Positions 4,850 to 6,168 of a stretch of 6,168 nt of DNA are shown here, piece by piece. The translations under genes and the position numbers were made by a program. The DNA is from an uncultured Corynebacterium sp. (lineage in GTDB: Bacteria; Actinomycetota; Actinomycetes; Mycobacteriales; Mycobacteriaceae). The stretch lies in the NCBI RefSeq assembly GCF_902489365.1, contig NZ_CABTZR010000104.1, forward strand, positions 1 through 6,168, given 5' to 3'. The stretch's first letter is position 1. Each line of letters begins with the position of its first letter. A model generated the notes under the pieces. The model did not search any database. It saw nothing but the letters and a program-made list of their open reading frames with translations, and had not been told where the DNA came from.

Positions 4850-6168
4850 ATGACTGCAGCCCTCGTCCCCAGCTACCTCTCCGGCCAGTGGCTCACCCCG
4901 GACAATCCCTCGCGCGTTGCGGACGTGCACGACGCCTCCACCGGTGACGTCGTCGCCAGGGTTAGCGCCGAAGGCCTCGACATCGCCGGCGCCATCGATT
5001 ACGCACGCAACACCGGGCGCGAAGGGCTGCAAAAGCTCACCTTCCACGAGCGCGCCCTCAAGCTCAAGGAGCTGGCGATCTACCTTCAGGATCACCGCGA
5101 AGAGCTCTACGAATTGGCCAACAAGGCCGGCGCCAACAAGCGCGATAACTTCGTCGATATCGACGGCGGTATCTCCACCATGTTCACCTTCTCCTCAAAG
5201 GGCCGCCGCGAGATGCCCAACTCCACCGTCATGCCGGATGGCGAAGCGGAGGTCTTCTCCAAGGACGGCTCCTTCATCGGCCGCCACATCTACACCTCCA
5301 TCCCTGGCGTAGCCGTACAGATCAACGCCTTCAACTTCCCCGTTTGGGGCATGCTGGAGAAGTTCGCCCCGGCCTTCATCGCAGGCGTGCCCTCGATTGT
5401 TAAGCCCGCCACGCCGACCGGCTACATCACCGCGGCCTGCGTGCGCCTCATGATCGATTCCGGAATCCTGCCGGAGGGCAGCCTGCAACTCATTTCCGGC
5501 TCCGCCCGTGACCTGTTGGATCACCTGGACTACCGCGATCACGTCGCCTTTACCGGCTCCGCCGATACCGCGAACACCCTGCGTGCACACCGCAACGTCA
5601 TCGAGGGCGGCATCCAGTTCAGCGCGGAGGCTGACTCCCTCAACGCCGCCATTCTGGGCGCCGATGTCACCGCAGATTCCCCGGAGTTCGACGCCTTCGT
5701 CAAAGCCGTCTTCGGTGAGATGACCTCGAAGGCGGGCCAGAAGTGTACCGCCATCCGCCGCGCCATCGTCCCGCATGCGCTTGTCGACGCCACCATCGAA
5801 GCCCTCAGCGCACGCCTGCGCGACAAGGTGGTCGTGGGCGATCCGCGCGATGCTTCCGCCACCATGGGCCCGCTGGTCTCCGTGGATCAGAAGCAGGACG
5901 TCGCGGAGGCCGTCGAGAAGCTCAAAGCAGGCGGCGGTGAGATTGTCTACGGCGGCGAGGAGACCGAGGGCGCATTCTTTAACCCCACCATCCTGCGCTT
6001 TGCCGATAACCGCACCCCAGCCGTGCACGACACCGAGGCTTTCGGCCCCGTCGTCTCCTTCCTGGGCTACGACTCCCCCGCCGAGGCCGTTGAGCTCGCC
6101 GCCTTGGGCTCTGGTTCGCTGGTTGCCTCCGTCATTACGCACGACCCGCAGCTCGCCCGCGAGTATGC
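4850..6168 (+). CDS. paaZ: PaaZ-type oxepin-CoA ring-opening enzyme, aldehyde dehydrogenase domain (partial)
   Basis: PaaZ opens the oxepin-CoA ring in aerobic phenylacetate degradation with a C-terminal hydratase domain, then oxidises the resulting semialdehyde with an N-terminal NADP+-dependent dehydrogenase. The 439 codons visible, open to the right edge, cover most of the dehydrogenase. They show SGQW (11-14), INAFNFPVWGMLEK (158-171, with N162), VKPATPT (184-190), LLDHLDYRD (222-230), FTGS (234-237), EADSLN (260-265, general base E260), KAGQKCTAIRR (294-304, catalytic C299), VVVGDP (327-332) and EAFGP (396-400). These agree closely with E. coli PaaZ, down to FNFP.WGMLEK and the Cys motif. 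ATG 4850 is the only reasonable start, since no upstream ATG, GTG or TTG is in frame. Its ribosome binding site is poor: AAAGG lies 14 bases upstream. The hydratase half cannot be checked, so a stand-alone dehydrogenase is still possible. Confidence 0.93.
   Translation, partial: MTAALVPSYLSGQWLTPDNPSRVADVHDASTGDVVARVSAEGLDIAGAIDYARNTGREGLQKLTFHERALKLKELAIYLQDHREELYELANKAGANKRDNFVDIDGGISTMFTFSSKGRREMPNSTVMPDGEAEVFSKDGSFIGRHIYTSIPGVAVQINAFNFPVWGMLEKFAPAFIAGVPSIVKPATPTGYITAACVRLMIDSGILPEGSLQLISGSARDLLDHLDYRDHVAFTGSADTANTLRAHRNVIEGGIQFSAEADSLNAAILGADVTADSPEFDAFVKAVFGEMTSKAGQKCTAIRRAIVPHALVDATIEALSARLRDKVVVGDPRDASATMGPLVSVDQKQDVAEAVEKLKAGGGEIVYGGEETEGAFFNPTILRFADNRTPAVHDTEAFGPVVSFLGYDSPAEAVELAALGSGSLVASVITHDPQLAREY

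Noticed and set aside
5195..6142. 315-codon minus-strand ORF opposite paaZ
   Set aside because: Antisense to a gene with every aldehyde dehydrogenase motif intact; composition is Gly, Asp and Ala rich and domain-free, so it is a shadow of codon bias.

Overview
The window is a chromosomal stretch of a GC-rich Gram-positive bacterium. Actinobacterial gene content, dense ATGA overlaps, and a site resembling the Corynebacterium phenylacetate repressor operator point to Corynebacterium. The genus call is inference; no rRNA or other marker is present.

Layout. Positions 1-4151, all on the minus strand, hold the front of a high-affinity potassium uptake operon. Read in transcription order it is an unrecognised 28-codon ORF with a membrane-like N-terminus (4151-4065), kdpF (4061-3966), kdpA (3969-2254), kdpB (2257-188) and the first 52 codons of kdpC (158-1, cut by the window edge). 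kdpF/kdpA and kdpA/kdpB each share an ATGA overlap, so translation is probably coupled and subunit ratios fixed. KdpA is the pore subunit, KdpB the P-type ATPase engine, KdpC the accessory periplasm-facing subunit and KdpF a stabilising single-helix peptide. The sensor genes kdpD and kdpE are not in the window and may follow kdpC.

Positions 4152-4336 are the upstream region of the kdp operon and the most interesting non-coding part. It holds TTTRCR boxes on an 11-bp grid (4280-4329), with a spacer pattern like the E. coli KdpE operator as I remember it. It also has a weak candidate promoter, a 15-bp inverted repeat, and several stem-loops leading to a start region whose ribosome binding site can be folded into a hairpin.

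Positions 4337-4747 (minus) encode a 136-residue hotdog-fold acyl-CoA thioesterase. It is transcribed divergently from a paaZ-type gene starting at 4850 (plus) and running off the right edge. That gene specifies the aldehyde dehydrogenase half of the phenylacetate ring-opening enzyme; the MaoC-like hydratase half, if present, lies outside. The 102-bp gap between them contains two overlapping, oppositely directed -10 elements and an imperfect inverted repeat (4804-4825) matching 13 of 16 fixed positions of the PaaR operator I recall for C. glutamicum. One regulator could therefore control both genes.

No RNA genes, mobile elements, CRISPR arrays or convincing intrinsic terminators were seen. 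The genes themselves are ordinary. What deserves attention is the regulatory DNA and the extra small ORF ahead of kdpF.
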